A stretch of 63,172 nt of DNA from Ureibacillus chungkukjangi (GCF_003217295.1 NZ_QJTJ01000020.1:1-63172), one strand, 5' to 3'; positions 1 to 8,787 are shown, numbered from the stretch's first letter. Notes: a model not told the origin generated them from the sequence alone. A program made the numbers and translations.

Positions 1-99
1 TTCCCTCTTTTCATGTTTATCGTCGCTGAAAACATTGTATCCAAGAGAGAATAAAATGACTCTTTTTCTTTTTACACAATTATATGGACTTTATCCGAT

Positions 100-495
100 C
101 GAGGCGGGTGTGAGTAGTGAAACGTCGTAAAGCGAGTGATAATGGGACGAACGAGCCGGATGTGAGGAGCGAAACGTCGTAAAGTGAGTGACAATGCGAC
201 GGTCCAGCCGGATGTGAGGAGTGAAACGTCGTAAAGCGAGTGACAATGCGACGATCGAGGCGGGTGTGAGGAGCCAAACGTCGTAAAGCGAGTGACAATG
301 CGACGATCGAGCCAGATCTGAGGAGTGAAACGTCGTAAAGCGAGTGATAATGGGACGAACGAGCCGGGTGTGAGGAGTGAAACGTCGTAAAGCGAGTGAT
401 AATGGGACGATCGAGCCAGATCTGAGGAGCGAAACGTCGTAAAGCGAGCGACAATGCGACGTTTCAGCCAACTGTGAGGAGCAAATCGTTGTATA
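100..495. repeat. 52-bp tandem array 1 (8 units)
   Basis: Eight head-to-tail units. The CGTCG motif starts at 123, 175, 227, 279, 331, 383 and 435, with a degenerate eighth at 487, so every step is exactly 52 bp. Each unit contains GAAACGTCGTAAAGCGAG followed by AATGCGACG; CGTCG and CGACG are inverted arms about 22 bp apart centre to centre. Open frames run through the array on the minus strand only because three units equal 156 bp; they encode near-identical repeats in all frames and have no ribosome binding site, so I do not call a gene. Confidence 0.93.
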
Positions 496-1103
496 ACCAA
501 GACCAACACGCCTGTCCTAGACCAAACAGGAGCACCTAACATCTATTACAAGCACTTGCACACTCTACTCACAACAAAATTATACAGAAAACCAAACTAA
601 ACCAGAACCAGTCAACTGTAGCCTTCAGCCGAAGTAGCAGCCGCACCATAATAGCTTCAAATTGTACCTTGTGATGTAACGGAAATCACGGATTAATGTA
701 GACATTCTTCCTATATAAATAAATAACCTAGATTTTATATCACTCAAATCTTCGTAATAGACTCGAAGTTTCTTTCAAATTTTGGTTTGTGAGGAAATTT
801 AATAAGTTTAGAAGAAATGTGTGTTTTTTTATTATCAATTGTTATATTATTGAGTAGTAAGGAACGCACAAGCCTGAAAATAAATAGGGAGTAAAAAAGA
901 CCTATTAATAATAGCTTAAGTCCTTAATAGATGATATAATTGGATTTGTTAATGAATAGTAATAAAGTCTTGTGAATTTATTGAATATAAATCTTAAATC
1001 TGATATAAAAGTATGAGGTAAAGATACGGTGGATAGAGTAACATCAGAAGCGAAGTGATTGACGATTGCTTATCCTACAAACAATTTTAGTGAGGTGCAT
1101 ATA
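496..1103. other. intergenic region upstream of sigD
   Basis: About 600 AT-rich bases without a convincing gene. A small hairpin (CCTGT...ACAGG near 510-530) is visible. The only regulatory signal I can support is the sigD promoter candidate near 981-1009. No flagellar or chemotaxis gene lies immediately before sigD inside the window. Confidence 0.5.
981..1009 (+). promoter_or_regulatory. candidate sigma-A promoter for sigD
   Basis: TTGAAT at 981-986 and TATAAA at 1004-1009 are separated by 17 bp. The predicted transcript starts about 90 nt before the sigD start codon. This is pattern matching only. Confidence 0.45.
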
Positions 1104-1871
1104 ATGGTACAACTACAATTAGACAACGAACAAACTCTTTGGAATTGCTGGATTAACGATCGCGATCCGGATGCAGGAAATATGCTAATAAAAAGATATC
1201 AATCTATCGTATCCTATCATGTTCAAAGAATAGGTTCGAGTGTTCCTAAAAATGTATCACGTGATGATTTAATGAGTTTAGGCATGATGGGTCTATTTGA
1301 CGCATTAAATAAATTTGATATAAATAGAGATTTAAAGTTTGATACATACGCTTCCTTTCGTGTAAGAGGAGCTATTATAGATGGGCTAAGAAAAGAGGAC
1401 TGGCTTCCTCGTTCAGCTCGCGACAAGGCAAAGAAGTTGGAAGCACATATTGAAAAATTAGAGCAAAAGCTAATGCGTACAGTTACACCTGACGAGCTTG
1501 CACAGCATATGGAATTACCTGTTGATGAGGTATACCAAACAGTACAAGAGCATTTCTTCTCGAGTGTTTTATCGATCAACGAACAACAAGATCAGGAAGA
1601 ATCAGAAGGAAAAGCATTTGTTATCAGAGATGACAATACAAGAACTCCAGAGCAAGAAACAGTCCACATGGAATTAATAAAAGACCTTTCCGATAATATT
1701 AAAAACCTAAGTGAAAAGGAACAGTTGGTTTTAAGCTTGTTCTACACTGAAGAGTTAACTTTAACTGAGATTGGTGAAACGCTTAATTTATCAACATCAC
1801 GCATCTCACAAATCCACTCAAAAGCATTATTAAAGTTAAGAAAGCTTCTTTCAAATGAAATGTTAAGCTAA
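1104..1871 (+). CDS. sigD: RNA polymerase sigma factor for flagellar operons (SigD/FliA)
   Basis: Sigma-28-family factor that directs late flagellar, chemotaxis and autolysin transcription. The 255-residue product matches the usual size of about 254. Region 2 lies at roughly residues 55-105 (FDTYASFRVRGAIIDGLR, then DWLPRSAR, typical of this family) and the region 4 helix-turn-helix at about 200-245 (LTLTEIGETLNLSTSRISQI). I chose ATG 1104 because GAGGTG sits 6 nt upstream; the in-frame TTG at 1059 would add 15 unlike residues. It is followed by a small gene and swrB, the Bacillus order, but the che genes that normally precede it are not adjacent. Confidence 0.96.
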   Translation: MVQLQLDNEQTLWNCWINDRDPDAGNMLIKRYQSIVSYHVQRIGSSVPKNVSRDDLMSLGMMGLFDALNKFDINRDLKFDTYASFRVRGAIIDGLRKEDWLPRSARDKAKKLEAHIEKLEQKLMRTVTPDELAQHMELPVDEVYQTVQEHFFSSVLSINEQQDQEESEGKAFVIRDDNTRTPEQETVHMELIKDLSDNIKNLSEKEQLVLSLFYTEELTLTEIGETLNLSTSRISQIHSKALLKLRKLLSNEMLS

Positions 1872-2039
1872 TAACATAAGAGAGTTCATTATTAACAGCC
1901 CAGGTTTCTCGAGCTAGCTCCTAAAAAGTTAGCACGAGAAATCTGGGCATTTTCTTGAGCTATGGGGCTAGATGTAAGCCCTCTGTATTGTTTATCACTC
2001 ATCTGAATCTTATAATAGTAAGAGGGGAGCTGATACGAT

Positions 2040-2351
2040 ATGAGTTTAAAGGCATTAGAACTTCAGATTGCTATTCCAAAGACCTTTGATGCGGGGAAGC
2101 TGGCCGATCAGCACCAACAAAATGTGCTGGGTCAGCAGGTAAATGCCAATGAGGCATTAAAAAAAGAGATTAGAAAAAAACAATTACAAGTTAGCGATAC
2201 AGAAAAAATCGAAAAAATTAATGATAATAATCAAAAGCAAAATCATGAAGAAAATTTAGCTGGTGAAAAGCAGCAAGATACTGAACAGAAGAATGTAGAG
2301 CAGCCAATGCAGCATCCTTTTAAAGGTAATTTTATCGATTTTAGCGGATAG
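2040..2351 (+). CDS. small hypothetical protein between sigD and swrB
   Basis: A 103-residue, highly charged protein rich in Lys, Gln, Asn and Glu, with no membrane segment or cysteine. The middle is probably disordered or coiled coil. The only distinctive part is the C-terminus, HPFKGNFIDFSG, which looks like a conserved end motif on an otherwise variable protein. A plausible ribosome binding site (AGAGGGGAGC) precedes ATG 2040, and the gene ends 10 nt before the next one, so the two are probably co-transcribed. A link to motility is inferred from position only; I do not recognise a function. Confidence 0.75.
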   Translation: MSLKALELQIAIPKTFDAGKLADQHQQNVLGQQVNANEALKKEIRKKQLQVSDTEKIEKINDNNQKQNHEENLAGEKQQDTEQKNVEQPMQHPFKGNFIDFSG

Positions 2352-2361
2352 GAGCACATGT

Positions 2362-2946
2362 ATGGTCATAGGTCTAATCATCATATTGGTTATTTCTCAA
2401 CTCATTTGTTTTTACTTCATCGTTATTTTAAATACGAAAATAGCAAAATTTAAGGATTTAGAAAAACGACAGGATCAGCTAATTCGAGAAATGGATGATG
2501 CGATTAGTTTATATCTAGTAGAGATGAAGGAAGAAAATGATCGTCTCATTGACGAACTTTCATCTATAAAACAACGTGAGTTCAAAAATAATGATATAAA
2601 AAATCAAAAAATGGCAATGATTAACTTGGAGGAGGCACAGGAAACCGCTGGTGCTACTCAAGATGAAAGTCTACAGAAAAAAGAGCCGGTGGAAAACATT
2701 GCCCAGAAGGCGTTTGTACCAAAAAAAATGGCTGCCAATGCCTATAAACAGCAAGCGGTAAATGAAACTCCAGCTGTTCCACAAGCAAAAGAAACTAAAA
2801 CTGTAGAAAAAGATATGTCCTCTCTTCCAACTTTCGAACAAAAGGTATTAAACCTTTACCGACAAGGAAAATCAATTGACGAAATTGCGAAAATCACGCA
2901 AAAAGGGAAGACGGAAATCGAATTGCTCATCAAGTTCCATGCATAA
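2362..2946 (+). CDS. swrB: SwrB-like swarming motility protein
   Basis: A 194-residue protein with one N-terminal membrane helix (about residues 3-24), a charged coiled coil (about 28-75), a low-complexity linker and a C-terminal helix-turn-helix-like segment (LYRQGKSIDEIAKITQKGKTE). This architecture and the position between sigD and rpsB match SwrB (YlxL), which promotes flagellar basal-body assembly in Bacillus. GGAG at 2351-2354 supports ATG 2362. Assignment rests on architecture and synteny because sequence conservation in this family is low. Confidence 0.8.
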   Translation: MVIGLIIILVISQLICFYFIVILNTKIAKFKDLEKRQDQLIREMDDAISLYLVEMKEENDRLIDELSSIKQREFKNNDIKNQKMAMINLEEAQETAGATQDESLQKKEPVENIAQKAFVPKKMAANAYKQQAVNETPAVPQAKETKTVEKDMSSLPTFEQKVLNLYRQGKSIDEIAKITQKGKTEIELLIKFHA

Positions 2947-2951
2947 AATTG

Positions 2952-2980
2952 TTGCACGAGGAAAATTAGTGTGATATATT
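2952..2980 (+). promoter_or_regulatory. candidate sigma-A promoter for rpsB
   Basis: TTGCAC (2952-2957), a 17-bp spacer and TATATT (2975-2980). The site begins six bases after the swrB stop codon and gives a 5' leader of about 115 nt. Confidence 0.6.
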
Positions 2981-3002
2981 ATCAATTGGTGTTAATTACA
3001 CA

Positions 3003-3068
3003 CGCATTTTGATGTAGTAAGTGGTGCTTTTTTGTAAAAAAAGTTGCTTGTTATAGATGAAAAATGCG
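3003..3068 (+). promoter_or_regulatory. candidate structured leader of rpsB
   Basis: CGCATTTT at 3003-3010 is perfectly complementary to AAAATGCG at 3061-3068, and an inner CTTTTTT/AAAAAAG helix lies between them. The fold would close the leader just upstream of the AGGAGG ribosome binding site (about 3091). It could be an S2 autoregulatory leader, but I do not recognise a named family. Confidence 0.4.
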
Positions 3069-3103
3069 GAGGGAAAAAACCAAAACATTAGGAGGAAACA
3101 CAC

Positions 3104-3826
3104 ATGTCAGTAATTTCAATGAAACAATTACTTGAAGCTGGTGTACATTTCGGTCACCAAACTCGCCGTTGGAACCCAAAAATGAAAAAATACATTTTTG
3201 TTGAACGTAACGGTATCTACATTATCGATTTACAAAAAACGGTTAAAAAATTAGAAGAAGCTTACGACTTCATGCGCCAAGTTGGGCAAGATGGCGGTAA
3301 AGTACTTTTCGTAGGTACGAAAAAGCAAGCTCAAGAAGCTATCAAAGATGAAGCTGAGCGTTCTGGTAACTACTACATTAACCAACGTTGGTTAGGTGGT
3401 ACTTTAACTAACTTCGGAACTATCCAAAAACGTGTTGCTCGTATGAAAGCAATCGAAAAAATGGAAGAAGATGGAACTTTCACAGTTCTACCTAAAAAAG
3501 AAGTTATCCAACTTAAAAAAGAACACGAACGTCTAGTTAAATTCTTAGGCGGTATCCGTGATATGGCTGGCATTCCAGACGTTATGTTCGTGGTTGACCC
3601 ACGTAAAGAGCGTATCGCTGTTGCTGAAGCTATTAAATTAAATATTCCTATCGTAGGGATTGTTGATACAAACTGTGATCCAGATGAAATCGACTACGTA
3701 ATCCCTGCTAACGATGACGCTATCCGCGCTGTTAAATTATTAACTGCTAAAATGGCTGATGCTCTAATTGAGTCTAAACAAGGTGAATCTGAAGCTACAG
3801 CTGAAGAAGCAGTAGCTGCTGAGTAA
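3104..3826 (+). CDS. rpsB: 30S ribosomal protein S2
   Basis: Component of the 30S subunit that helps anchor S1 or mRNA near the platform. The 240-residue product has the family's usual N-terminus ([22 protein letters not shown]), the [12 protein letters not shown] segment and a variable acidic Ala/Glu-rich tail. AGGAGG lies 7 nt before the ATG. In most Bacillales rpsB and tsf form one transcript; here a strong terminator and a block of structured repeats separate them. Confidence 0.98.
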   Translation: MSVISMKQLLEAGVHFGHQTRRWNPKMKKYIFVERNGIYIIDLQKTVKKLEEAYDFMRQVGQDGGKVLFVGTKKQAQEAIKDEAERSGNYYINQRWLGGTLTNFGTIQKRVARMKAIEKMEEDGTFTVLPKKEVIQLKKEHERLVKFLGGIRDMAGIPDVMFVVDPRKERIAVAEAIKLNIPIVGIVDTNCDPDEIDYVIPANDDAIRAVKLLTAKMADALIESKQGESEATAEEAVAAE

Positions 3827-3926
3827 TTCACTTATTAGAAAACTTGGCGCAAGTAGTCAGTTTTCTATGAAAAGCCTTAGTTGCTCTTAAGCAGCTAAGG
3901 AAGTGATAAACTTTCTTAGCTCTACA

Positions 3927-3965
3927 AAGGTGATAAGTGGATGAACCCTCTTATCACCTTTTTTT
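3927..3965 (+). terminator. rho-independent terminator after rpsB
   Basis: AAGGTGATAAG (3927-3937) pairs perfectly with CTTATCACCTT (3950-3960), followed by a T-run. It lies between rpsB and tsf, which are normally co-transcribed. Confidence 0.88.
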
Positions 3966-3966
3966 A

Positions 3967-4086
3967 GAAGAAAAGTGGAAGCGCTCCGATTAGCCACAAC
4001 AGACGTTGGAGGTACCTTCCCACGTGTGCTTGCACACGTGGGAAGGTACCGAAACGGCCGAGGGGCTGAGCGCTGCAACTAGACAA
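3967..4086. repeat. structured intergenic element, copy 1
   Basis: The 120-bp unit starts GAAGAAAAGTGGAAGCG and ends GCAACTAGACA. AGCGCTC (3980-3986) pairs with GAGCGCT (4068-4074) as a closing stem. Inside is a perfect inverted repeat with 19-bp arms at 4011-4029 and 4032-4050 around a TT centre. Confidence 0.9.
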
Positions 4087-4204
4087 GAAGAAAAGTGGAA
4101 GCGCTCCGATTAGCCACGACAGACGTTGGAGGGACCTGACGAGTGTGCTTGCACACGTGGGAAGGTACCGAAACGGCCGAGGGGCTGAGCGCTGCAACTA
4201 GACA
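4087..4204. repeat. structured intergenic element, copy 2
   Basis: The 118-bp unit is nearly identical to copy 1 in its flanks and closing stem. The left arm of the inner palindrome has diverged (4131-4147) while the right arm is intact, so only the apical GTGTGC-TT-GCACAC still pairs. Confidence 0.88.
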
Positions 4205-4436
4205 GAAGAAAAGTGGAAGCGGTTCGTTCAGCTCCGTGTCGACGAAAACGCAACATCCTGTTGCAACGTCGACATGGCTCACATCGTGTGAGCCTCGAAA
4301 CTGGCCGACAATAACGCAACGTCCTGTTGCATTGTCGGCACTGGCACATCCATGTGCTACGGAGATTTTCGACAAGCATGCTTGCATGCGCGGGAGGAAA
4401 TTAGTTTTTTGAGGGGCTAACCGCCGCAACTAGACA
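4205..4436. repeat. structured intergenic element, copy 3 (long, multibranched)
   Basis: The conserved flanks are the same, but the closing stem is GCGGTT (4219-4224) with AACCGC (4419-4424). A second stem, CTCCGT (4232-4237) with ACGGAG (4359-4364), encloses four hairpins: 4238-4273, 4276-4294, 4304-4339 and 4344-4357. A fifth palindrome lies at 4376-4389. Hairpins one and three share the GCAAC-TCC-GTTGC type apex. The frames crossing this block are not genes. Confidence 0.85.
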
Positions 4437-4484
4437 AAAACAAAAAAACTAAATAACTCACACAACTCAAGGAGGAAACTTCAA

Positions 4485-5369
4485 ATGGCAATTACTGCAC
4501 AATTAGTAAAAGAACTTCGTGAAAAAACTGGCGCAGGTATGATGGACTGTAAAAAAGCTTTAGTACAAACAGATGGTGATATCGACGCTGCTGTTGATTT
4601 CTTACGTGAAAAAGGTCTTTCTTCAGCTGCTAAGAAAGCTGACCGTATCGCTGCAGAAGGGACAACTTATATCCTATCTGAAGGAAACGAAGCGGTAATC
4701 TTAGAAGTTAATGCTGAAACTGACTTCGTAGCAAAAAATGAAAAATTCCAAGTACTAGTTTCTGAATTAGCTCACCTTATCTTAGCTAACAAACCAGAAT
4801 CAGTAGAAGCTGCATTAGAGCTTACAAATGCAGAAGGCGTTAAAGTTGTTGACTTAATTTCAACAGCTGTAGCAACAATCGGAGAAAAAATCAATCTTCG
4901 CCGTTTCGAAGTAAAAGCTAAAACTGATGCAGATGCTTTCGGTTCTTACCTACACATGGGTGGGCGTATTGGTGTATTAGTAGTTCTTGAAGGTTCTACT
5001 GATGAATCAGCTGCTAAAGATGTAGCTATGCACATCGCTGCTATTAATCCTCAATATGTATCACGTGATGAAGTTTCTGAAGAAGAAGTTAACCGTGAAC
5101 GTAAAGTATTAACTGAACAAGCTCTAAACGAAGGTAAACCAGAAAATATCGTTGCTAAAATGGTAGAAGGTCGCCTTGGTAAATTCTTCGAGGACGTTTG
5201 CTTACTTGATCAAACTTTCGTTAAAAACTCTGATCAAAAAGTACGTGATTTCGTAAAATCAACTGGTGGTAACATCACTTCATTCGTACGCTTTGCTGTT
5301 GGTGAAGGTATCGAAAAACGCGAAGACAACTTTGCTGAAGAAGTTATGAACCAAGTTAAAGGTAACTAA
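4485..5369 (+). CDS. tsf: Translation elongation factor Ts
   Basis: Guanine-nucleotide exchange factor that regenerates EF-Tu-GTP. The 294-residue product has the N-terminal UBA-like domain ([18 protein letters not shown], about residues 14-32) and the EF-Ts core ([16 protein letters not shown], about 74-90). AAGGAGG precedes the ATG with good spacing. No clear promoter was found between the upstream repeat block and the gene, so transcription may depend on read-through from rpsB or on a site I could not recognise. Confidence 0.98.
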   Translation: MAITAQLVKELREKTGAGMMDCKKALVQTDGDIDAAVDFLREKGLSSAAKKADRIAAEGTTYILSEGNEAVILEVNAETDFVAKNEKFQVLVSELAHLILANKPESVEAALELTNAEGVKVVDLISTAVATIGEKINLRRFEVKAKTDADAFGSYLHMGGRIGVLVVLEGSTDESAAKDVAMHIAAINPQYVSRDEVSEEEVNRERKVLTEQALNEGKPENIVAKMVEGRLGKFFEDVCLLDQTFVKNSDQKVRDFVKSTGGNITSFVRFAVGEGIEKREDNFAEEVMNQVKGN

Positions 5370-5383
5370 TTTAAATAATAAGT

Positions 5384-5423
5384 AAAAATAGGGGACACAA
5401 ACCAGTGTTCCCTATTTTTCAAG
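5384..5423 (+). terminator. terminator after tsf
   Basis: A 15-nt arm at 5384-5398 pairs, with one G-U, with 5405-5419. The 3' arm ends in TATTTTT. Confidence 0.85.
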
Positions 5424-5480
5424 GGATTGAAAAATCACCTGATATGTTTGAAGAATAAAATTGAATTGCGGAGGTTTACT

Positions 5481-6206
5481 ATGAGTGTGCCACAATATGA
5501 ACGAGTTGTTATTAAAATTAGCGGTGAGGCATTAGCAGGAGAAGCAGGTTACGGTCTATCACCAAAAATCATTAAGTCAGTTGCAGAGGATATTAAAGAA
5601 GTAGTAGAGCTTGGCGTTGAAGTTGCAGTAGTAGTAGGTGGCGGAAACATCTGGCGTGGAAAAGTAGGAAGCGAAATGGGTATGGATCGTGCCTCAGCAG
5701 ATTATATGGGAATGCTTGCTACAGTGATGAACTCATTAGCACTTCAAGATGCGCTTGAAAAATTAGAAATTGGAACTCGTGTTCAATCTTCTATCGTTAT
5801 GACACAAGTAGCAGAGCCTTACATACGCAGAAAAGCAGTGCGTCATCTTGAAAAGAAACGCGTTGTCATTTTTGCTGCTGGTACAGGAAATCCATTCTTC
5901 TCTACAGATACGACAGCTGCATTACGTGCTGCGGAAATTGATGCCGATGCAATTCTAATGGCAAAAAATAATGTGGATGGTGTTTATTCTGCTGATCCAA
6001 AAACTGACTCAACTGCTGTTAAATATGACACACTCACATATTTAGACGTAATTCAACAAGGATTACAGGTAATGGATTCAACTGCTTCCACTTTATGTAT
6101 GGACAACGATATCCCATTAATAGTATTCTCTATTATGAATAAAGGAAATATTAAACGAGCGGTACTCGGTGAAAAAATCGGTACAGTTGTTAGGAGGAAT
6201 TTTTAA
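5481..6206 (+). CDS. pyrH: Uridylate kinase (UMP kinase)
   Basis: Phosphorylates UMP to UDP in pyrimidine nucleotide synthesis; a hexameric amino-acid-kinase-family enzyme. The 241-residue product shows the N-terminal [14 protein letters not shown] motif, the [11 protein letters not shown] glycine loop and the [17 protein letters not shown] segment. ATG 5481 is chosen because GGAGG lies 7 nt upstream; the open frame extends to 5427 without a better start. The stop codon TAA shares one base with the frr start, so the two are translationally coupled. Confidence 0.97.
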   Translation: MSVPQYERVVIKISGEALAGEAGYGLSPKIIKSVAEDIKEVVELGVEVAVVVGGGNIWRGKVGSEMGMDRASADYMGMLATVMNSLALQDALEKLEIGTRVQSSIVMTQVAEPYIRRKAVRHLEKKRVVIFAAGTGNPFFSTDTTAALRAAEIDADAILMAKNNVDGVYSADPKTDSTAVKYDTLTYLDVIQQGLQVMDSTASTLCMDNDIPLIVFSIMNKGNIKRAVLGEKIGTVVRRNF

Positions 6207-6763
6207 TGCCTAAACAAGTATTAGCCCAAGCAAAAGACAGAATGGACAAATCGATTTCTGCATTTTCTCGTGAATTGGCTTCAATTCGTGCAGGACGTGC
6301 AAATGCGTCACTTCTAGACAGAGTGTCAGTTGATTATTACGGTGCACCAACACCAATTAACCAATTAGCTGGTGTTTCAGTTCCAGAAGCGCGCTTACTT
6401 GTAATCCAGCCTTATGACAAATCAATCTTAGGTGAAATTGAAAAAGCGATTATGAAATCAGATATCGGAATTACTCCGACAAACGATGGTAACGTAATTC
6501 GTTTAACAATTCCAGCTTTAACAGAAGAGCGTCGTAAAGAGCTTGTGAAAGTTGTGAGTAAAGAAGCGGAGAGTGCAAAGGTTGCAATCCGTAACGTACG
6601 TCGCGACGCTAACGATGATTTGAAAAAATTAGAGAAAAGCGGCGACATTACAGAAGACGATTTACGTGGATTCACAGAAGATATTCAAAAATTAACAGAT
6701 GACTACATCGTTAAAGTCGACCAGGTTGCAAAAGATAAAGAAAAAGAAATCTTATCTGTTTAA
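6206..6763 (+). CDS. frr: Ribosome recycling factor
   Basis: Splits post-termination ribosomes together with EF-G. The 185-residue length is standard, and the motifs [16 protein letters not shown] and the C-terminal [12 protein letters not shown] segment are typical. The start overlaps the pyrH stop by one base (TAATG), with AGGAGG just upstream inside pyrH. The conserved tsf-pyrH-frr order is kept. Confidence 0.98.
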   Translation: MPKQVLAQAKDRMDKSISAFSRELASIRAGRANASLLDRVSVDYYGAPTPINQLAGVSVPEARLLVIQPYDKSILGEIEKAIMKSDIGITPTNDGNVIRLTIPALTEERRKELVKVVSKEAESAKVAIRNVRRDANDDLKKLEKSGDITEDDLRGFTEDIQKLTDDYIVKVDQVAKDKEKEILSV

Positions 6764-7151
6764 TAAAATGCAATCTTGATTGATATTTATCATTTGCAAA
6801 CTTTTTGTAAATCTAAATGAATCATGAACTTATTCAGACAGTAGGGCGTCCTATTAAATGGGACGTCTTTTTTCAATGTTGATGATGTGTAGAACCGGGT
6901 AGTAAGCCAAATCTGCGCAAATTAATATGGTAAAATAGAAATAAAATACATAATAAGCAACAATAAATTGAAAAATTTAGAAGTTATTCAAAAGAACGTA
7001 AGACACAATCATTTGTTTTTGATATGATTAGAAAAATACGCTTTTCGCTAATTTACGCGGGAATCGGGATTTTTTATAACTTTAAGAATTTTGGTATCGT
7101 ATCTTATAAGAAGAAAAACGTCCAAAAAGTTGTCAGGTGGGGGAATTGCTG
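6764..7151. other. intergenic region between frr and uppS
   Basis: After the terminator at 6844-6873 the remaining 280 bases are AT-rich. I see no repeat, structured leader or convincing promoter, although a promoter for uppS-cdsA-dxr-rseP is expected here. Confidence 0.4.
6844..6873 (+). terminator. terminator after frr
   Basis: GGCGTCC (6845-6851) pairs with GGACGTC (6861-6867), with one G-U pair, followed by six T. Confidence 0.8.
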
Positions 7152-7934
7152 ATGTTAAAAAAGCTATTAAGTAAGTCAAAAAAAGGAAAGCACTCTTTGG
7201 AGGTTAACGAAACTCTAATCAATAATGAATGTGTACCTTCCCATATCGCAATCATAATGGATGGCAACGGACGTTGGGCGAAAAAAAGAGCCATGCCAAG
7301 AATCGCAGGTCATCATGAAGGAATGCAAACTGTACGTAAAATTTCTCGTATTGCAGATGATATGGGTATCAAAGTTTTAACTCTTTATGCTTTCTCTACT
7401 GAAAATTGGAAGAGACCAAAATCAGAGGTCGACTATTTAATGAGCCTTCCTCAAATGTTCTTGAACTCCTTTATGCCAGAGTTAATGGAACGGGGCATCC
7501 GAGTTGAAATGATAGGCGATAAAGAAGGACTTCCAACTAGTACTAAAGTGGCTTTGAATGAAGCGATGGAAAAAACAAAGAATAATACTGGCCTTATTTT
7601 AAATTTTGCTATGAATTATGGTAGTCGGGCTGAAATTGTTAAAGCAATGAAGGATATAATGGTAGAAGTGAATAACGGAAAATTGACTCTAGATGAAGTG
7701 GATGAAACACTCATTGATCAATATTTACTAACTTCAAATCTTCCAGAGCCTGATTTGCTTATTCGTACAAGTGGAGAAGTTCGTCTTAGCAATTTTATGT
7801 TATGGCAGCTTGCTTATACAGAGTTTTGGTTTACTGATATACTTTGGCCAGATTTCAACCAAGAAACCTTTATGGAAGCTATACAGGCTTACCAGCAACG
7901 TAACAGGCGCTATGGTGGGCTGAAAGGAGAATAA
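7152..7934 (+). CDS. uppS: Undecaprenyl diphosphate synthase (cis-prenyltransferase)
   Basis: Condenses isopentenyl diphosphates onto farnesyl diphosphate to make the C55 lipid carrier for peptidoglycan and teichoic acids. The 260-residue product contains the catalytic Asp in IIMDGNGRWAKKR (about residue 37), the FSTENWKRP motif and the C-terminal RTSGEVRLSNFMLWQLAYTE segment. ATG 7152 lies 7 nt after AGGTGGGGG; a GTG at 7137 is inside that ribosome binding site. It begins the uppS-cdsA-dxr-rseP group. Confidence 0.96.
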   Translation: MLKKLLSKSKKGKHSLEVNETLINNECVPSHIAIIMDGNGRWAKKRAMPRIAGHHEGMQTVRKISRIADDMGIKVLTLYAFSTENWKRPKSEVDYLMSLPQMFLNSFMPELMERGIRVEMIGDKEGLPTSTKVALNEAMEKTKNNTGLILNFAMNYGSRAEIVKAMKDIMVEVNNGKLTLDEVDETLIDQYLLTSNLPEPDLLIRTSGEVRLSNFMLWQLAYTEFWFTDILWPDFNQETFMEAIQAYQQRNRRYGGLKGE

Positions 7935-7939
7935 TTACA

Positions 7940-8731
7940 TTGAAGCAAAGAATTATAACGGGGGTTGTAGCAGGAGCGTTATTTATCATTTTTCTTGTGC
8001 TAGGTAACCTACCCTTCACGTTATTAGTATATGCATTAGCAGCAGTTGCAATATATGAGCTGTTAAAGATGAAGAATATTCAAATCTATTCAATCCCAGG
8101 TATTCTTGCATTACTCATTACATTTAGTTTATTGCTACCGAAAGCGATAACACTCAATTTTTTAGAGGCATCAGTATATACAAAGCTAGACTTTTTACTG
8201 ATTGGTGTCATCCTATTATTAATTTACTCGGTCCTAGTAAAAAATCATTTTACCTTTGATGATGTAGGATTCATATTACTGAGTACGGTATATGTTGGAA
8301 TGGGCTTCTATTATTTAATTGAGACACGTAATGGTGGCTTGGAATATCTAATTTTTGCTCTACTAATTGTTTGGACGACTGATTCAGGTGCCTATTTTAT
8401 CGGCCGAAAACTCGGCAAGAAGAAATTATGGCCTGAGATTTCACCTAACAAAACGGTAGAAGGCTTTGTTGGCGGAATTATTACAGCGGTAGTGTTTGCA
8501 TCGATTATGCAAATGATTTTCCCGATTTCGTCATCATGGATTGCTCTAATCGTGATTGCAATAATTGCGTCGATTTTCGGGCAGATGGGTGATTTAGTGG
8601 AATCAGCTATTAAACGTCACTATGGTGTAAAGGACTCTGGTAATTTACTGCCGGGTCACGGAGGAATATTAGACCGTTTTGATAGTCTGTTATTTGTATT
8701 ACCTCTATTACACTTCCTGCAATTAATCTAA
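7940..8731 (+). CDS. cdsA: Phosphatidate cytidylyltransferase (CDP-diglyceride synthase)
   Basis: Makes CDP-diacylglycerol from phosphatidate and CTP, the branch point of phospholipid synthesis; an integral membrane enzyme. The 263-residue product has about seven or eight hydrophobic segments and the C-terminal family signature ([21 protein letters not shown], then LDRFDSL). The start is TTG 7940, with AAAGGAGA overlapping the end of uppS. It is tightly coupled to uppS (5-nt gap). Confidence 0.95.
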   Translation: MKQRIITGVVAGALFIIFLVLGNLPFTLLVYALAAVAIYELLKMKNIQIYSIPGILALLITFSLLLPKAITLNFLEASVYTKLDFLLIGVILLLIYSVLVKNHFTFDDVGFILLSTVYVGMGFYYLIETRNGGLEYLIFALLIVWTTDSGAYFIGRKLGKKKLWPEISPNKTVEGFVGGIITAVVFASIMQMIFPISSSWIALIVIAIIASIFGQMGDLVESAIKRHYGVKDSGNLLPGHGGILDRFDSLLFVLPLLHFLQLI

Positions 8732-8787
8732 ATCTGTGTTTAAAGAAAGTACTATTTCTAGTTGTTGAAGGGAAGATAAAATCAATC

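Noticed and set aside
72-542. Overlapping 124-156-codon open frames on the minus strand
   Set aside because: They run through the 52-bp array in all three frames because 3 x 52 is divisible by three; the products are repeats of each other with no ribosome binding site.
4079-4429. Open frames of 77-116 codons between rpsB and tsf
   Set aside because: They fall inside palindromic repeats, occur on both strands and show no start signals.
5427-5460. Promoter for pyrH at TTGAAA 5427
   Set aside because: No acceptable -10 box at 16-18 bp spacing.
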